A DNA stretch of 64,000 bases from Lyngbya sp. CCAP 1446/10 (GTDB lineage: Bacteria > Cyanobacteriota > Cyanobacteriia > Cyanobacteriales > Microcoleaceae), in assembly GCF_026130175.1 (NCBI RefSeq), contig NZ_JAIGNI010000014.1:1-64000 (forward strand), given 5' to 3'. Shown one piece after another: positions 53,962 through 62,620 of this stretch. Made by a program: the position numbers and the translations under genes. How positions within the stretch are numbered: position 1 is the first letter of the stretch; each line of letters starts with the position of its first letter. Below the pieces are notes generated by a model. The model searched no databases. It saw nothing but the letters and a program-made list of their open reading frames with translations, and was not told the origin of the DNA.

Positions 53962-54687
53962 CTATTGCAGGAACAAAGCATCGGTGTTGGTGAAGCCGCG
54001 CACAGCTTCCGGGTTGGCGGTGCGGCACAAGTCGTCTGCTGCGGGTGCGGGGGATTTCCAAATCTGAATTTGGATGGGTTTTGGATCGTAAATGGGGTTT
54101 GAATGCAGGATATGGGGGCAGTTTGAGATAATTGTTAATACGTTCATTTCGGCTCGTAAATCGATAAAACTACCTGGTTTTTCGCTGCCTTCGCGAAACT
54201 CCATCGTGCCGTCGGGTTTGATGGCAATTCGAGTAAATAAGTTGAGGTTTGGCATGATGTCTTTTTTGCCTAAACCCCACCGAGTTAGGGCTTTGAGGAA
54301 GTTGTCGCGGGAGTTTTTCCAGTCTCCAGGGCCGTATTTTTTACTATTGCTAATGGCGTTGCTGCATCCGGCTAGCAAGTCGTGACAGCCTGATGTGTCT
54401 TGGGTGATGGAAAATAGGATGCGTCCCATGTCTGTGTAGATTACTGTGCCTTGTTTGAGAAAGGCGTTGAATTGAATTTTGGCGGTGTCTGCTGCGTTGA
54501 AGCGTTCGATCGCATTGTCGGCATTGTAGCACAGCAGGGAAACGCCGCGAGAGCCTTCTAGATCGGTGATTCGCAGGGTGTTTCCCCGCTTGATGATTCC
54601 CGACCAGTACGCGCCGCCCGGTACGGTTTCTTCGATTAATACGAGGCTTGAATCGATTTGTGAGTTTTTGTCGATCGATAGTTGCAC
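53962..54687 (-). CDS. DUF1989 protein, carboxyguanidine deiminase subunit (urea carboxylase-associated type 2)
   Basis: 241 residues, a paralogue of the next gene with the same landmarks (TSGCHDLLAGCSN; DLRAEMNVLTIISNCPHILH). It keeps fewer cysteines in the metal-site segment and has a ~25-residue C-terminal extension (PAADDLCRTANPEA). The two subunits probably form a heteromer, and one may be catalytically weaker. It follows the ABC ATPase gene by 170 bp. That gap carries a GC-rich palindrome (GTTGCACGGCG / CGCCGTGCAAC, ~54803-54842). Confidence 0.84.
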   Translation of the reverse strand: MQLSIDKNSQIDSSLVLIEETVPGGAYWSGIIKRGNTLRITDLEGSRGVSLLCYNADNAIERFNAADTAKIQFNAFLKQGTVIYTDMGRILFSITQDTSGCHDLLAGCSNAISNSKKYGPGDWKNSRDNFLKALTRWGLGKKDIMPNLNLFTRIAIKPDGTMEFREGSEKPGSFIDLRAEMNVLTIISNCPHILHSNPIYDPKPIQIQIWKSPAPAADDLCRTANPEAVRGFTNTDALFLQ

Positions 54688-54857
54688 TATAAATTCCTCC
54701 TGATATATTGAGATAGTTTAGCGAAACAAAACAATAGTATCTTGTCGCTATCAAACCCGCCCTCTCCCAAAGTAATATTTATTTTCCCTTACTTAAGTTT
54801 GCTGTTGCACGGCGTTGCGCGGGTGCAAACGCCGTGCAACGGCAAACCTATGTCTAT

Positions 54858-55634
54858 TTAAGCAGCCATTGCAACTGCTTCCTGTCCGTGTTTCCGCATC
54901 AAATCCATGAGTTCGTCGCGGTAATCGTGGAATTTGGCGTGCCGTTTAATGCTGGGAGTGCGATCGGGTAAATTAATCGACATTTCCTTTCTCACTGTAC
55001 CGGGACGAGCGCCCAAAGCATAAATCCGATTGGAAAGAAACACCGCTTCTTCGACATCGTGGGTAATCATAAAGATTGTAATCTGAGTGCGGCGCCACAA
55101 ATCGAGCATGAATTCGTGCATCGATTCTTTAGTGTGGATATCCAATGCGCCGAAAGGTTCATCCATTAATAACACTTTAGGTTCAGAAGCGAGGGCGCGG
55201 GCGATCGCCACCCGCTGTTTCATCCCGCCCGACAATTCCTTCGGCAACGACTTCGCAAACTCCGTCAATCCTACCACACTCAAATAATAACTCGCTTGTT
55301 CGCGCCGCTTTTGCTTGGACAAGCCTTGAAGTTTGAGGCCAAATTCGGCATTTTCCTGCACGTTCATCCAAGGATAAAGAGTGTAATGCTGAAATACCAT
55401 ACCTCGATCCGGCCCAGGCGAAACAACTTCCTTGCCATCAATTTTAACTTCCCCTGTTGTCGGCTTGTCCAATCCCGCAATCTGCCTCAACAGAGTAGAT
55501 TTGCCAGAACCGGATGCGCCTACCGCGCAGATAAATTCGCCTTGCTTGATGCTCATATTGATGTCCTTGAGTACCACTAATTTACCGTTTTTCGTTTCAA
55601 AGTTTTTGTGCAGATTGTTGATTTGCAGAAACAT
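54858..55634 (-). CDS. ABC transporter ATP-binding protein (NitT/TauT type), guanidine locus
   Basis: 258 residues. Walker A is GASGSGKST, the signature is LSGGMKQR, Walker B is VLLMDEPFGALD and the switch His is in ITHDVEEA, so all parts are intact. It belongs to the nitrate/sulfonate/bicarbonate-type importers. With the permease and lipoprotein next to it, it forms an importer whose likely substrate, given the riboswitch and the enzymes, is guanidine or a guanidine-related compound. Confidence 0.93.
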   Translation of the reverse strand: MFLQINNLHKNFETKNGKLVVLKDINMSIKQGEFICAVGASGSGKSTLLRQIAGLDKPTTGEVKIDGKEVVSPGPDRGMVFQHYTLYPWMNVQENAEFGLKLQGLSKQKRREQASYYLSVVGLTEFAKSLPKELSGGMKQRVAIARALASEPKVLLMDEPFGALDIHTKESMHEFMLDLWRRTQITIFMITHDVEEAVFLSNRIYALGARPGTVRKEMSINLPDRTPSIKRHAKFHDYRDELMDLMRKHGQEAVAMAA

Positions 55635-55750
55635 GAGTTTATCCTCTGTATTGTAAGTAAAAAATTGATTTTTTCATTCCCAAAATATGTAAATTTTAGG
55701 ACTAGCAACGATATCTAGCGTGGGTTTCAATTTTATTTTAGACCACTGCT

Positions 55751-55788
55751 TTCTTCCTTCTTCCTTCTTCCTTCTTCCTTCTTCCTTC
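55751..55788. repeat. Heptanucleotide tandem repeat (TTCTTCC)
   Basis: 5.4 perfect copies of TTCTTCC between the permease and ATPase genes of the importer. On the coding strand this is a purine-rich GGAAGAA run. Confidence 0.92.
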
Positions 55789-55797
55789 AACATCTGG

Positions 55798-56649
55798 TTA
55801 CTGTTTCTGGCTTGACCATTTACAAGAAACCCGCAGCAGATATTGAAAAAGCAAGTCAAAAGTCAGTCCGATCGCCCCAATAACAATCAGCCCCACAAAA
55901 ATTTCATCGGTTCGGAGAAATCGACCTGCGACACTGATTCGGCGGCCTAAGCCTTCGGTTGCCGCAATCAATTCCGAGACAATTACCAATTGCCAAGCCG
56001 CAGCTAGGTTGATGCGGCTTGCATCAAGAATTCCCGGCAAAACGTGGGGAAAAATAACTTGAGTAAGGATTTCCCAGCGATTCCCGCCCAACATATAAGT
56101 AGCTTCGATCAAGTCTTTGGGAACAAACTTGACTGTATCCATCACCATCAGCGAATTGAAGAAAAAGACGCCGATAAATATCAGCATTATTTTGGGTTCT
56201 TCGCCGATTCCCAAGTAGAGAATTAATAGGGGAATGAATGCTGGTGCGGGCATATATCGCATCAAGCCGAACATGGGTTCCAGCAAGGCGCGAATACTGG
56301 AAAAACTGCCCATCAGCACGCCAATTGGTATGGAAAAAACCAAGGCTAACAGAAAGCCCACTCCCACCCGCCACAAACTCGCTACTGTGTCTTTCAAAAG
56401 TTCACGAGTGTTCCACAGCCGACCAAATGCCTCTAAAACTTTGCCGGGTGAAGGTAAAAATTTGGGGTCTACGTTGGCGAAGGTTGTTACTAGCCACCAC
56501 AGCAGCAGCGGCAGTGCGATCGATGTGACAGTTAATCCAATATTGAGGGGTTTTGGTATCTCTTCCGCAATCCGCCAAAAAACCGTGGGATTTAGGCTTT
56601 TTTGCTTGAGGTGGGATTGGATAGATCCGGGTTCGGGATTTGGTGGCAT
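55798..56649 (-). CDS. ABC transporter permease (NitT/TauT type), guanidine locus
   Basis: 283 residues with six or so membrane segments. It shows the typical binding-protein-dependent permease region (YMLGGNRWEILTQVIFPHVL, the cytoplasmic coupling loop). It starts MPPNPEPGSIQSHLKQKS, a soluble N-terminus. It is 107 bp downstream of the solute-binding lipoprotein and belongs to the same operon. Confidence 0.92.
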   Translation of the reverse strand: MPPNPEPGSIQSHLKQKSLNPTVFWRIAEEIPKPLNIGLTVTSIALPLLLWWLVTTFANVDPKFLPSPGKVLEAFGRLWNTRELLKDTVASLWRVGVGFLLALVFSIPIGVLMGSFSSIRALLEPMFGLMRYMPAPAFIPLLILYLGIGEEPKIMLIFIGVFFFNSLMVMDTVKFVPKDLIEATYMLGGNRWEILTQVIFPHVLPGILDASRINLAAAWQLVIVSELIAATEGLGRRISVAGRFLRTDEIFVGLIVIGAIGLTFDLLFQYLLRVSCKWSSQKQ

Positions 56650-56756
56650 AATTTAGTTGCAGAACGGTTAATCGAGTAATTTGAGTGATTTATGCAATCC
56701 CAGAAATAATATTTGTGAAATTTTGATTTATTTGCGATTTGCTTACTTTGTGCCTT

Positions 56757-57824
56757 TTAGCTTTTACCTTCGGCGTAAGCTTTGATAAAGCGATCGTCAA
56801 ATAACTTGCTAATATCTGGTTGGGTTTTTGCTAAACCTACATCTACCAAAAATTTAGTCATTTCCGCCGCCGCAAACTGCAATGATGTCATGTCATTTCC
56901 CGGTTGAAAGGCTTTCAAGTTTTCCTCGACGGTAAATATTTGAGTGCCGTTTTCATATTCCTTGTATTCCGCAACGCTAACTCCGGCGCGGTTGGCGAGA
57001 ATTTCGTAAGATTTCTCTTTATTGGCTTTCATATATTCTAAGGTTGCAAACCATGAATTAACCAGGGCTTGCACTCGATCGGGGTGTTCGTCGATAAACT
57101 TTCGCGTAAATACCAAATGGTCGGAAATTGCCCCAGGAAAATCTTTTGAACTAAACAATTCCTTGCTGTTCGATCGTTTTAATGCCTGCGTGGTGAACGG
57201 TGCAAATACTGCCACTGCATCGACTTGACCTCCCACAAAAGCCGCCGCAGCTTTCCCGGTTTCCAGCGGTACAAATTGAATGTCGCGCACTGATAAACCT
57301 GCTTTTCTTAGCCCCAAAAGCAAGAGGAAGTGATCGACTGTACCTTCCTCTGCTGCAACTTTTTTACCTTTTAAGTCGGCAACGGAATTGATGCCTTCTG
57401 CGACAATAACTTTGTCATTTCCCGTCGAGTTGTCGTTGACTAAAACAATTACTTGATCGGCACCACCTGATATAGAGTTTACTGTATCGCCGAGGGTTTG
57501 GCTGTTAGCATCTATCTGTCCTGCTGTGAGGGTACTGATCGATTCTAAGTAGCCGTCAAACCATTTTAAGTCTACTGCAACATTGTTGGCTTCAAATATC
57601 TTTTGTTCTTTGGCAATTTGCCACGGAAACCAGCCTGGCCACGCGCTGAATCCGAGGCGAACTGCGTCAGCACTTACTGAAGAAGCTGCTTCTGTTTCTG
57701 TCGTGGTTTTGATATAAATTGCTGGGTTGACGCAGCCAACAGCGAAAAACAAGGTGATGAAAAATATGGCGCAGTAGGATAAGGGCGATCGCGTTATTTT
57801 TGGGGAGCAATATCGGATATTCAT
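56757..57824 (-). CDS. ABC transporter solute-binding lipoprotein (NMT1/SsuA-like), guanidine locus
   Basis: 355 residues. The N-terminal signal ends in a lipobox, FFAVGC, with Cys31 as the lipid-modified residue. The mature part has VRLGFSAWPGWFPWQIAKEQ and DLKGKKVAAEEGTVDHFLLL, as in the NitT/TauT binding-protein group annotated with urea carboxylase operons. It is the first structural gene after the riboswitch, ~140 bp downstream of the aptamer. The start codon is preceded by no strong ribosome site. Confidence 0.9.
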   Translation of the reverse strand: MNIRYCSPKITRSPLSYCAIFFITLFFAVGCVNPAIYIKTTTETEAASSVSADAVRLGFSAWPGWFPWQIAKEQKIFEANNVAVDLKWFDGYLESISTLTAGQIDANSQTLGDTVNSISGGADQVIVLVNDNSTGNDKVIVAEGINSVADLKGKKVAAEEGTVDHFLLLLGLRKAGLSVRDIQFVPLETGKAAAAFVGGQVDAVAVFAPFTTQALKRSNSKELFSSKDFPGAISDHLVFTRKFIDEHPDRVQALVNSWFATLEYMKANKEKSYEILANRAGVSVAEYKEYENGTQIFTVEENLKAFQPGNDMTSLQFAAAEMTKFLVDVGLAKTQPDISKLFDDRFIKAYAEGKS

Positions 57825-57918
57825 AGCATATTCTGGTTGCTGGTTAGAGGTGAATATGTCGATCGAGCTTTTGCACCTTCGTTGGTTTCCTTAGCTCCCG
57901 CAAAACCCCGATATACAA

Positions 57919-57985
57919 GGATAAAGCCCGAGAGCTAACGAACCGATCCTGCAAGATCGATCGCGTTTCTCCCGGGCTTTTATCC
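57919..57985 (-). terminator. Riboswitch expression platform, candidate terminator hairpin
   Basis: The 3' end of the aptamer (GGATAAAAGCCCGGGAGA) can pair instead with TCTCGGGCTTTATCC at 57933-57919, with an inner stem around GATCTTGCAGGATC. The two structures exclude each other because the 3' aptamer strand is shared. The T run after the hairpin is short, so termination may be weak or factor-assisted. Confidence 0.65.
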
Positions 57986-58112
57986 CGCCGTGTAACTGGC
58001 TAGTGTTTCCCAAAAATTAAAATATTGGGACAACCAGTCTGCTTCTCTCGGACCAGCACTTGAACTGTCTAAGCTGAGTTAGAAACTCGTTCAAATCGGA
58101 ACCCTAGAAGCT
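57968..58112 (-). promoter_or_regulatory. Guanidine-I (ykkC-type) riboswitch aptamer
   Basis: On the minus strand the conserved blocks appear in order: CTAGGGTTCCG (58107-58097), CTGGTCCGAGAG (58056-58045), then ACACGGCGGGATAAAAGCCC with GGGAGA after it (ending at 57968). These match the guanidine-I consensus in sequence and spacing. It precedes the importer-DUF1989-carboxylase operon. Guanidine binding stabilises the aptamer and turns the operon on (known for the class). Confidence 0.95.
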
Positions 58113-58115
58113 GTT

Positions 58116-58683
58116 ATTTTTTTTCGATTTTTGTCTGTATAAGTCCTGTTTGCAACCCAAGGAGTTATGCGAGACTGTCGGTAACAACAATGCACTTAGC
58201 TTTTTTAAAGGTAAGCATACTGTAGCTTGCAATCTTACTAGATTGCTACGTTTCAAACGGTAACAGCTAACTTGATAGTAAAATGTGTAAAATGTTACAA
58301 AAAACGTTTTTTCTGGGATTTATCAAATTAAGATTTTTGGAAGATTAAACCGGGCGATTGTGCATCGCGAAGTTGACCTGCACACACTGACCAAACTCGC
58401 AAGACAAGGATTGAATATTTATCGAGAAATACTTCGATCGCCCTAGACTGGATGCGGAGGCGATCGCCAATGCGGTAAAGTAACGTCCTATTTGTAATAA
58501 CTGAGATGTTCCACCATTCTCAATAAGCCTTTTATGGGCGGGTAGGATGCCCAACCCCTACTCCCCACAAGAAGAAAGAAATACACTCTTTGTGGAACAG
58601 GCCGGAAAGCCTGTTAAGAGAGAATGGTACTCTGGGCGTGAGTAATAACGATCGCCAAACACAGCCTGTGAAGTCAACTCTTC
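58116..58683. other. Divergent intergenic region between the guanidine operon and allophanate hydrolase
   Basis: No supported gene. It must hold both promoters. At 58506-58521 ATGTTCCACCATTCTC faces GAGAATGGTAC (58619-58629). A smaller hairpin, AACAGGC cggaa AGCCTGTT, is at about 58597-58617, probably part of a mobile palindrome. An NtcA-like pattern near 58240-58260 matches only one half-site. Confidence 0.5.
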
Positions 58684-58714
58684 AATCTAAAATCTAAAAT
58701 CTAAAATCTAAAAT
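58684..58714. repeat. Heptanucleotide tandem repeat (AATCTAA)
   Basis: 4.4 perfect copies, ending 16 bp before the ATG of allophanate hydrolase. It lies in the 5' leader, just upstream of the ribosome-binding region. Confidence 0.92.
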
Positions 58715-58730
58715 CGACAGACGGTGCATT

Positions 58731-60545
58731 ATGGAAAAAGTTAACTACAGTAACAATCTCGACATTCATTCGCTGCTTGATCGCTACCGCACAGGCTCGA
58801 TCACGCCCGCAGATGCGATCGCTCAAGTTTACGATCGGATCGAACGCTATGCAGATCCGGCCGTATGGATTTATTTAGCACCGCTGGCGGAAACCCTCGA
58901 ACGCGCCAAAGCCTTGCAAAACCTCGACCCGCAACAATTGCCACTCTACGGAATACCGTTTGCGATCAAAGATAACCTCGATTGGGCGGGCGTTCCCACT
59001 ACGGCGGGATGTCCGCAGTTTGCTCGCACCCCAGCGCGATCGTCCGCAGTCGTAGAGCGCCTGTGCGCGGCAGGTGCGATCGCGATCGGCAAAACAAACA
59101 TGGATCAGTTTGCCACAGGATTAGTGGGAACCCGCACGCCTTATGGAGTTTGCCGCAATCCGTTCGATCGGCGCTACATCCCCGGCGGATCGAGTTCCGG
59201 TTCCGCCGCAGCAGTCTCGGCCGGATTGGTGAGTTTTGCTCTGGGTACCGATACCGCAGGCTCGGGGCGGGTTCCCGCTGCTTTTACCAACATTGTCGGG
59301 CTGAAGCCAAGTTGCGGCTCTATAAGCACTCGCGGGCTGCTGCCGGCGGTGCGATCGCTCGATTGCGTTTCTGTGTTCGCTCTCACCTGTGCGGATGCGG
59401 CCTCCGTGCTGCAAGTAGCCAGCGGTTTTGACGCTGAGGATGCGTTTTCTCGCCACCCTGAAACCAAAGTTTTGCCGGATTTATCCCGCTTGCGGGTGGG
59501 AGTTCCCGGAGACGGCGAACTCGAATTTTTCGGGAATGCAGAAGCTGAACAGCGCTACCGAGAGGCGATCGGGCGCTTACAATCATTGGGCTGCACGATC
59601 GCACATATTGATTTCAAACCGTTTGCGGATGCTGCCGAACTGCTCTACGGCGGCCCTTGGGTAGCAGAAAGGTTGGCGGCGATCGGCGATTTTCTCGACG
59701 CGCACCCAGAGGCGATCGATCCGATCGTCTACGAAATTATCAGCGGCGGCAAGCGCTACGATGCCGTCGCGGCTTACCGCGCGTCGTATCGGTTGGCCGA
59801 ACTCCGCCAACAGGCAGAAATTCAGTGGCAGTCAATGGATGTGTTGGCGGTTCCCACGACAGGTACGATTTATACTGTCGCAGAAGTTGCAGCCGAGCCG
59901 ATCGCCCTCAACACCAATCTCGGACGCTACACGAACTTTGCCAATTTACTCGATTTGTGCGCGATCGCAGTTCCCAGCGGGTTTCAAAGCAACGGATTGC
60001 CCGCAGGATTGACACTGATGGCTCCGGCGTGGCACGATTTATCGCTCTGCCGCCTGGGATCTGCTTTCCACGCTAGCTTGGGGGGAACTTTGGGCGCAAC
60101 CAGTCAGGCGCTGCCAACAGTCCCGGAATTCGCGATCGCACCAAAATCTTTGTCAGAAGAACGAGTCAAAATAGCCGTGGTTGGCGCTCATTTGAGCGGT
60201 GAGCCGCTCAATTATCAACTTATCGAACTCGGAGGCATTTTGGTTCGCGCCTGCCGTACCAGCCCGATTTACAAGCTGTACGCTTTGACGGGTACTGCTC
60301 TGGGCAAGCCGGGATTGGTGCGTCAGTCAGAGGGCGGTAGCGCGATCGAGGTGGAAGTTTGGGAGTTGTCGATCTCCGCTTTCGGCCGATTTGTGGCTCA
60401 AATTCCGTCGCCGCTGGGAATTGGTACGCTGGTGTTGGAGGATGGCTCCACGGTGCAGGGCTTTTTGTGCGAATCTTATGCTGTCGCAGGTGCGATCGAT
60501 ATTTCTCATCTCGGCGGTTGGCGAGCTTTTGACTCCGGCTTTTAA
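58731..60545 (+). CDS. atzF: Allophanate hydrolase
   Basis: 604 residues, usual length for the stand-alone enzyme. The amidase-signature domain (1-~440) has Lys80 in YGIPFAIKDNLDW, the cis-Ser within GGSSSGS (152-158), and nucleophile Ser178 in GTDTAGSGRVPA. The C-terminal ~130 residues (KIAVVGAHLSGEPLNYQLIE onward) are the allophanate hydrolase C domain. It splits allophanate into two ammonia and CO2, completing guanidine breakdown. Its base composition is richer in GC and in GATCG words than the neighbouring operon. It is transcribed divergently from the riboswitch operon and so has separate control. Confidence 0.95.
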   Translation: MEKVNYSNNLDIHSLLDRYRTGSITPADAIAQVYDRIERYADPAVWIYLAPLAETLERAKALQNLDPQQLPLYGIPFAIKDNLDWAGVPTTAGCPQFARTPARSSAVVERLCAAGAIAIGKTNMDQFATGLVGTRTPYGVCRNPFDRRYIPGGSSSGSAAAVSAGLVSFALGTDTAGSGRVPAAFTNIVGLKPSCGSISTRGLLPAVRSLDCVSVFALTCADAASVLQVASGFDAEDAFSRHPETKVLPDLSRLRVGVPGDGELEFFGNAEAEQRYREAIGRLQSLGCTIAHIDFKPFADAAELLYGGPWVAERLAAIGDFLDAHPEAIDPIVYEIISGGKRYDAVAAYRASYRLAELRQQAEIQWQSMDVLAVPTTGTIYTVAEVAAEPIALNTNLGRYTNFANLLDLCAIAVPSGFQSNGLPAGLTLMAPAWHDLSLCRLGSAFHASLGGTLGATSQALPTVPEFAIAPKSLSEERVKIAVVGAHLSGEPLNYQLIELGGILVRACRTSPIYKLYALTGTALGKPGLVRQSEGGSAIEVEVWELSISAFGRFVAQIPSPLGIGTLVLEDGSTVQGFLCESYAVAGAIDISHLGGWRAFDSGF

Positions 60546-60565
60546 GCTAAGTTAGAATGGCAAAT

Positions 60566-60609
60566 GGCATTGCTGAATCAAGGTATGGATACCTTGATTC
60601 AGCAATGCC
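60566..60609. repeat. Perfect 21-bp-arm palindrome after allophanate hydrolase
   Basis: GGCATTGCTGAATCAAGGTAT is followed after two bases by its exact complement. No T run follows (GGGGAG), so it is not a classical terminator, although it may stop transcription or protect the 3' end. The motif looks like dispersed cyanobacterial palindromes. Confidence 0.85.
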
Positions 60610-61297
60610 GGGGAGAAACTGCAACATTTGTACAAGCTTTTAGCAGCTTACAGACAAATTGTCAATCAGCGGTTTTTGGGGGGAAATGTTGAACAGTTGC
60701 CGACTGTCGCGTAAAAAACTAGAGGAATTGACACTCTCAGGGTTAAAACCACGCTCGATTCTTAATTCAGCGAATGACCTTTAAGCGTTACGTCCTTTCG
60801 GCAATACTCCGACCTCTTAACCGTAGAAACCTACCAATTAACGAGCCTGATTCGCAGCCACCCCAGAGAGTCTATCTCCAAAAGCGTACTAGGATATTAG
60901 CCTAGAGTTTGGGTATGCCCTACCCTACTTAACAAAAAGGAAATTATTTTGTTTACTGGATTTAGGACTGTTTTATTTAGTCCCCGACTGTTTATAGAGT
61001 TTTCGTCGCTCTTTGTCCCTCAGTTTATGCCTAAAAGTGTGTCTTAGTCTCTGTTTCACTTCGGGCAAAGGAGTTTAACCTTGACTATTACAGTATAGCA
61101 CAATTGCTGAAATTTCCCGTAGTTTTAGGAATAGATTCACAAGAAAGATTGAATGGGACTGAAGTCGCTCGCCTCGCTTACATCGAGCGAACTGAAGTCT
61201 CTGAGTTTTCCGCTTCCCGTATTTCCTTTTATAAGTTTATATTGTGTGAGGCTGTTTGAGAAGCTTAATATCAGGAATAGCCACTCCAGCCTAACAT
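60610..61297. other. Gene-free region with a possible IS200/IS605 end
   Basis: About 690 bases with no supported protein. Around 60728-60920 the minus strand has a structured-looking GC-richer stretch ending in GAGAGTGTCAA, a type of ending I associate with right ends of cyanobacterial TnpB elements. It may be a solitary, gene-less element end or guide-RNA scaffold. The match is by memory and weak. Confidence 0.35.
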
Positions 61298-61816
61298 TTA
61301 TGATGCTTTAGCTGTCAGGTTGATTTTTTCCTTTCGCCACTTCCTGGCACTCTGTTTAACAGCTTCTATTTCCTCAAAATCCACTCTAATCGCGGCAATT
61401 TCAAATTCTACGCCTAAAACCGTACTAACTTCGAGGATTTCTACAAAACTAGCACATTGATAATCTGTATCTTCATACTGCCTAACCCGTTGTTCTTCAA
61501 TTCCTAGTATTTGAGCCAGTTCTTGCTGGCTGATTTTGGCAGCTATTCGAGCTTTAATTAAAGCATCTGGCAGCTTATTTATGCTGTCAACTTTAATTAA
61601 AATCGGCTGACTTCGCGAGCAGTTAATTAGTGTTTCGTATTCAGCAATTTCTGCTTGTAAAGCCGTTAAATGAGATTGTTTGACATCGCGAGAAAGTTGC
61701 CAACCATCTGGATCTTTTTTCTTCAGTTCTTCATCTTGCTCTAACACCTTAAGAGAATCTTCAAATCTGCGGGCACACTCTTGGCTGGATTCGTACTCTT
61801 TTGCGTTTTTAATCAT
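61298..61816 (-). CDS. XRE-type antitoxin/regulator of a nucleotidyltransferase pair
   Basis: 172 residues from the ATG at 61816; an ATG at 61825 would add three. The N-terminal half is helical (DPDGWQLSRDVKQSHLTALQ). The helix-turn-helix (~88-140) is ALIKARIAAKISQQELAQIL then GIEEQRVRQYEDTDY. The ATG overlaps the stop of the upstream gene as ATGA, the coupling often seen in toxin-antitoxin pairs. Such regulators usually repress their own operon. Confidence 0.78.
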   Translation of the reverse strand: MIKNAKEYESSQECARRFEDSLKVLEQDEELKKKDPDGWQLSRDVKQSHLTALQAEIAEYETLINCSRSQPILIKVDSINKLPDALIKARIAAKISQQELAQILGIEEQRVRQYEDTDYQCASFVEILEVSTVLGVEFEIAAIRVDFEEIEAVKQSARKWRKEKINLTAKAS

Positions 61817-62259
61817 GGTTCCCACCTTATTAAATCTATCGCTATAATCCCTTTGGGATTTAATTCTCTGTCGCGCAGAAAGAATTCTAAAGAAGTTAAT
61901 CCGCTATCTCCTACAGGTTGATCCGAACGAAAAATTTCACCTTTATATTTAGATTTCTGCGCGCTGCGGTCTAAATTATTTAGCAATTTCGGAGCATTTT
62001 TTCGCAGATAATCGTAATCCACATCTTCCGGTTCCCAACACGCATCAAAATCACCTGGTTTGGGCTTACTGCTAACAAAACTACCGTTAATATAAATAGT
62101 TCTACAGCCGGCTGCTTTTAATTGAGCGAGTGCCAATTCCAAACCATCTATCATTCGCTGCCTCGTAGAATTAGTACCAAATCTCTCTTTAAACTCCTCC
62201 CATTCACACCAATACACTCCCGGTGGCAGATTGCCGTTCTCATCAAATTCTGGAATCAT
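61813..62259 (-). CDS. Nucleotidyltransferase-like (DUF6932-type) protein, candidate toxin
   Basis: 148 residues. TIYINGSFVSSKPKPGDFDA (near 53-73) has the Gly-Ser...Asp-x-Asp-like pattern of the polymerase-beta nucleotidyltransferase fold. A third acidic residue is likely in IIAIDLIRWEP at the C-terminus. It is translationally coupled to the XRE gene downstream. The layout resembles nucleotidyltransferase toxin modules, but the toxin role is inference; the protein is at least a good NTase-fold candidate. Confidence 0.65.
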   Translation of the reverse strand: MIPEFDENGNLPPGVYWCEWEEFKERFGTNSTRQRMIDGLELALAQLKAAGCRTIYINGSFVSSKPKPGDFDACWEPEDVDYDYLRKNAPKLLNNLDRSAQKSKYKGEIFRSDQPVGDSGLTSLEFFLRDRELNPKGIIAIDLIRWEP

Positions 62260-62455
62260 GCCCTCACACCTTTACACCTTAACACAATTTTATTGTCAGT
62301 TTTTAATGACTGTTGGTTTGCTCAGCATACCTGAATGTTTTGGAAAAAGCGATCGCCCTTGTGCGATAATTAATAAGTTGTAACAGTACGAGAGACAATC
62401 TCCGGTTCTTAAACAATAGAACGAGTGCCACCGACGGCAACCCCCTCATACCAAT

Positions 62456-62620
62456 TTAATATGAAGCTGCATATAATAGGGCTTCAAGAATAAACTTGTA
62501 AGATGACAACGAACTAATTTGCTTAGGAGTGATTTTTTCAATAACTTGTTTCAAGCGCTCTCGTAATTGCTCAAGTGTTGTGATCCACATTCCGCACTTC
62601 AATTTGTAGTATACCAAGGA
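62456..62620 (-). pseudogene. C-terminal remnant of an IS630-type transposase
   Basis: The frame from 62662 contains TTLEQLRERLKQVIEKITPK and then QISSLSSYKFILEALLYAAS. This resembles the end of cyanobacterial IS630 transposases (...LTGWDFILDAL..AG). The catalytic DDE region is absent. Upstream residues come from the inserted MITE-like element, so the real remnant is shorter than the open frame. Confidence 0.55.

Noticed and set aside
58240-58260. NtcA-like site (GTA-N8-) in the divergent guanidine/allophanate promoter region
   Set aside because: Only the first half-site fits GTA-N8-TAC and the spacing to a -10 box is wrong. It cannot be supported by eye.
58345-58554. Minus-strand 69-residue open frame upstream of the riboswitch
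   Set aside because: No recognisable protein; it overlaps a palindromic repeat and the probable promoter region.
59121-59810. Several long open frames on both strands within allophanate hydrolase
   Set aside because: They come from its GC-rich codon use. The amidase frame has all catalytic residues and explains the region.
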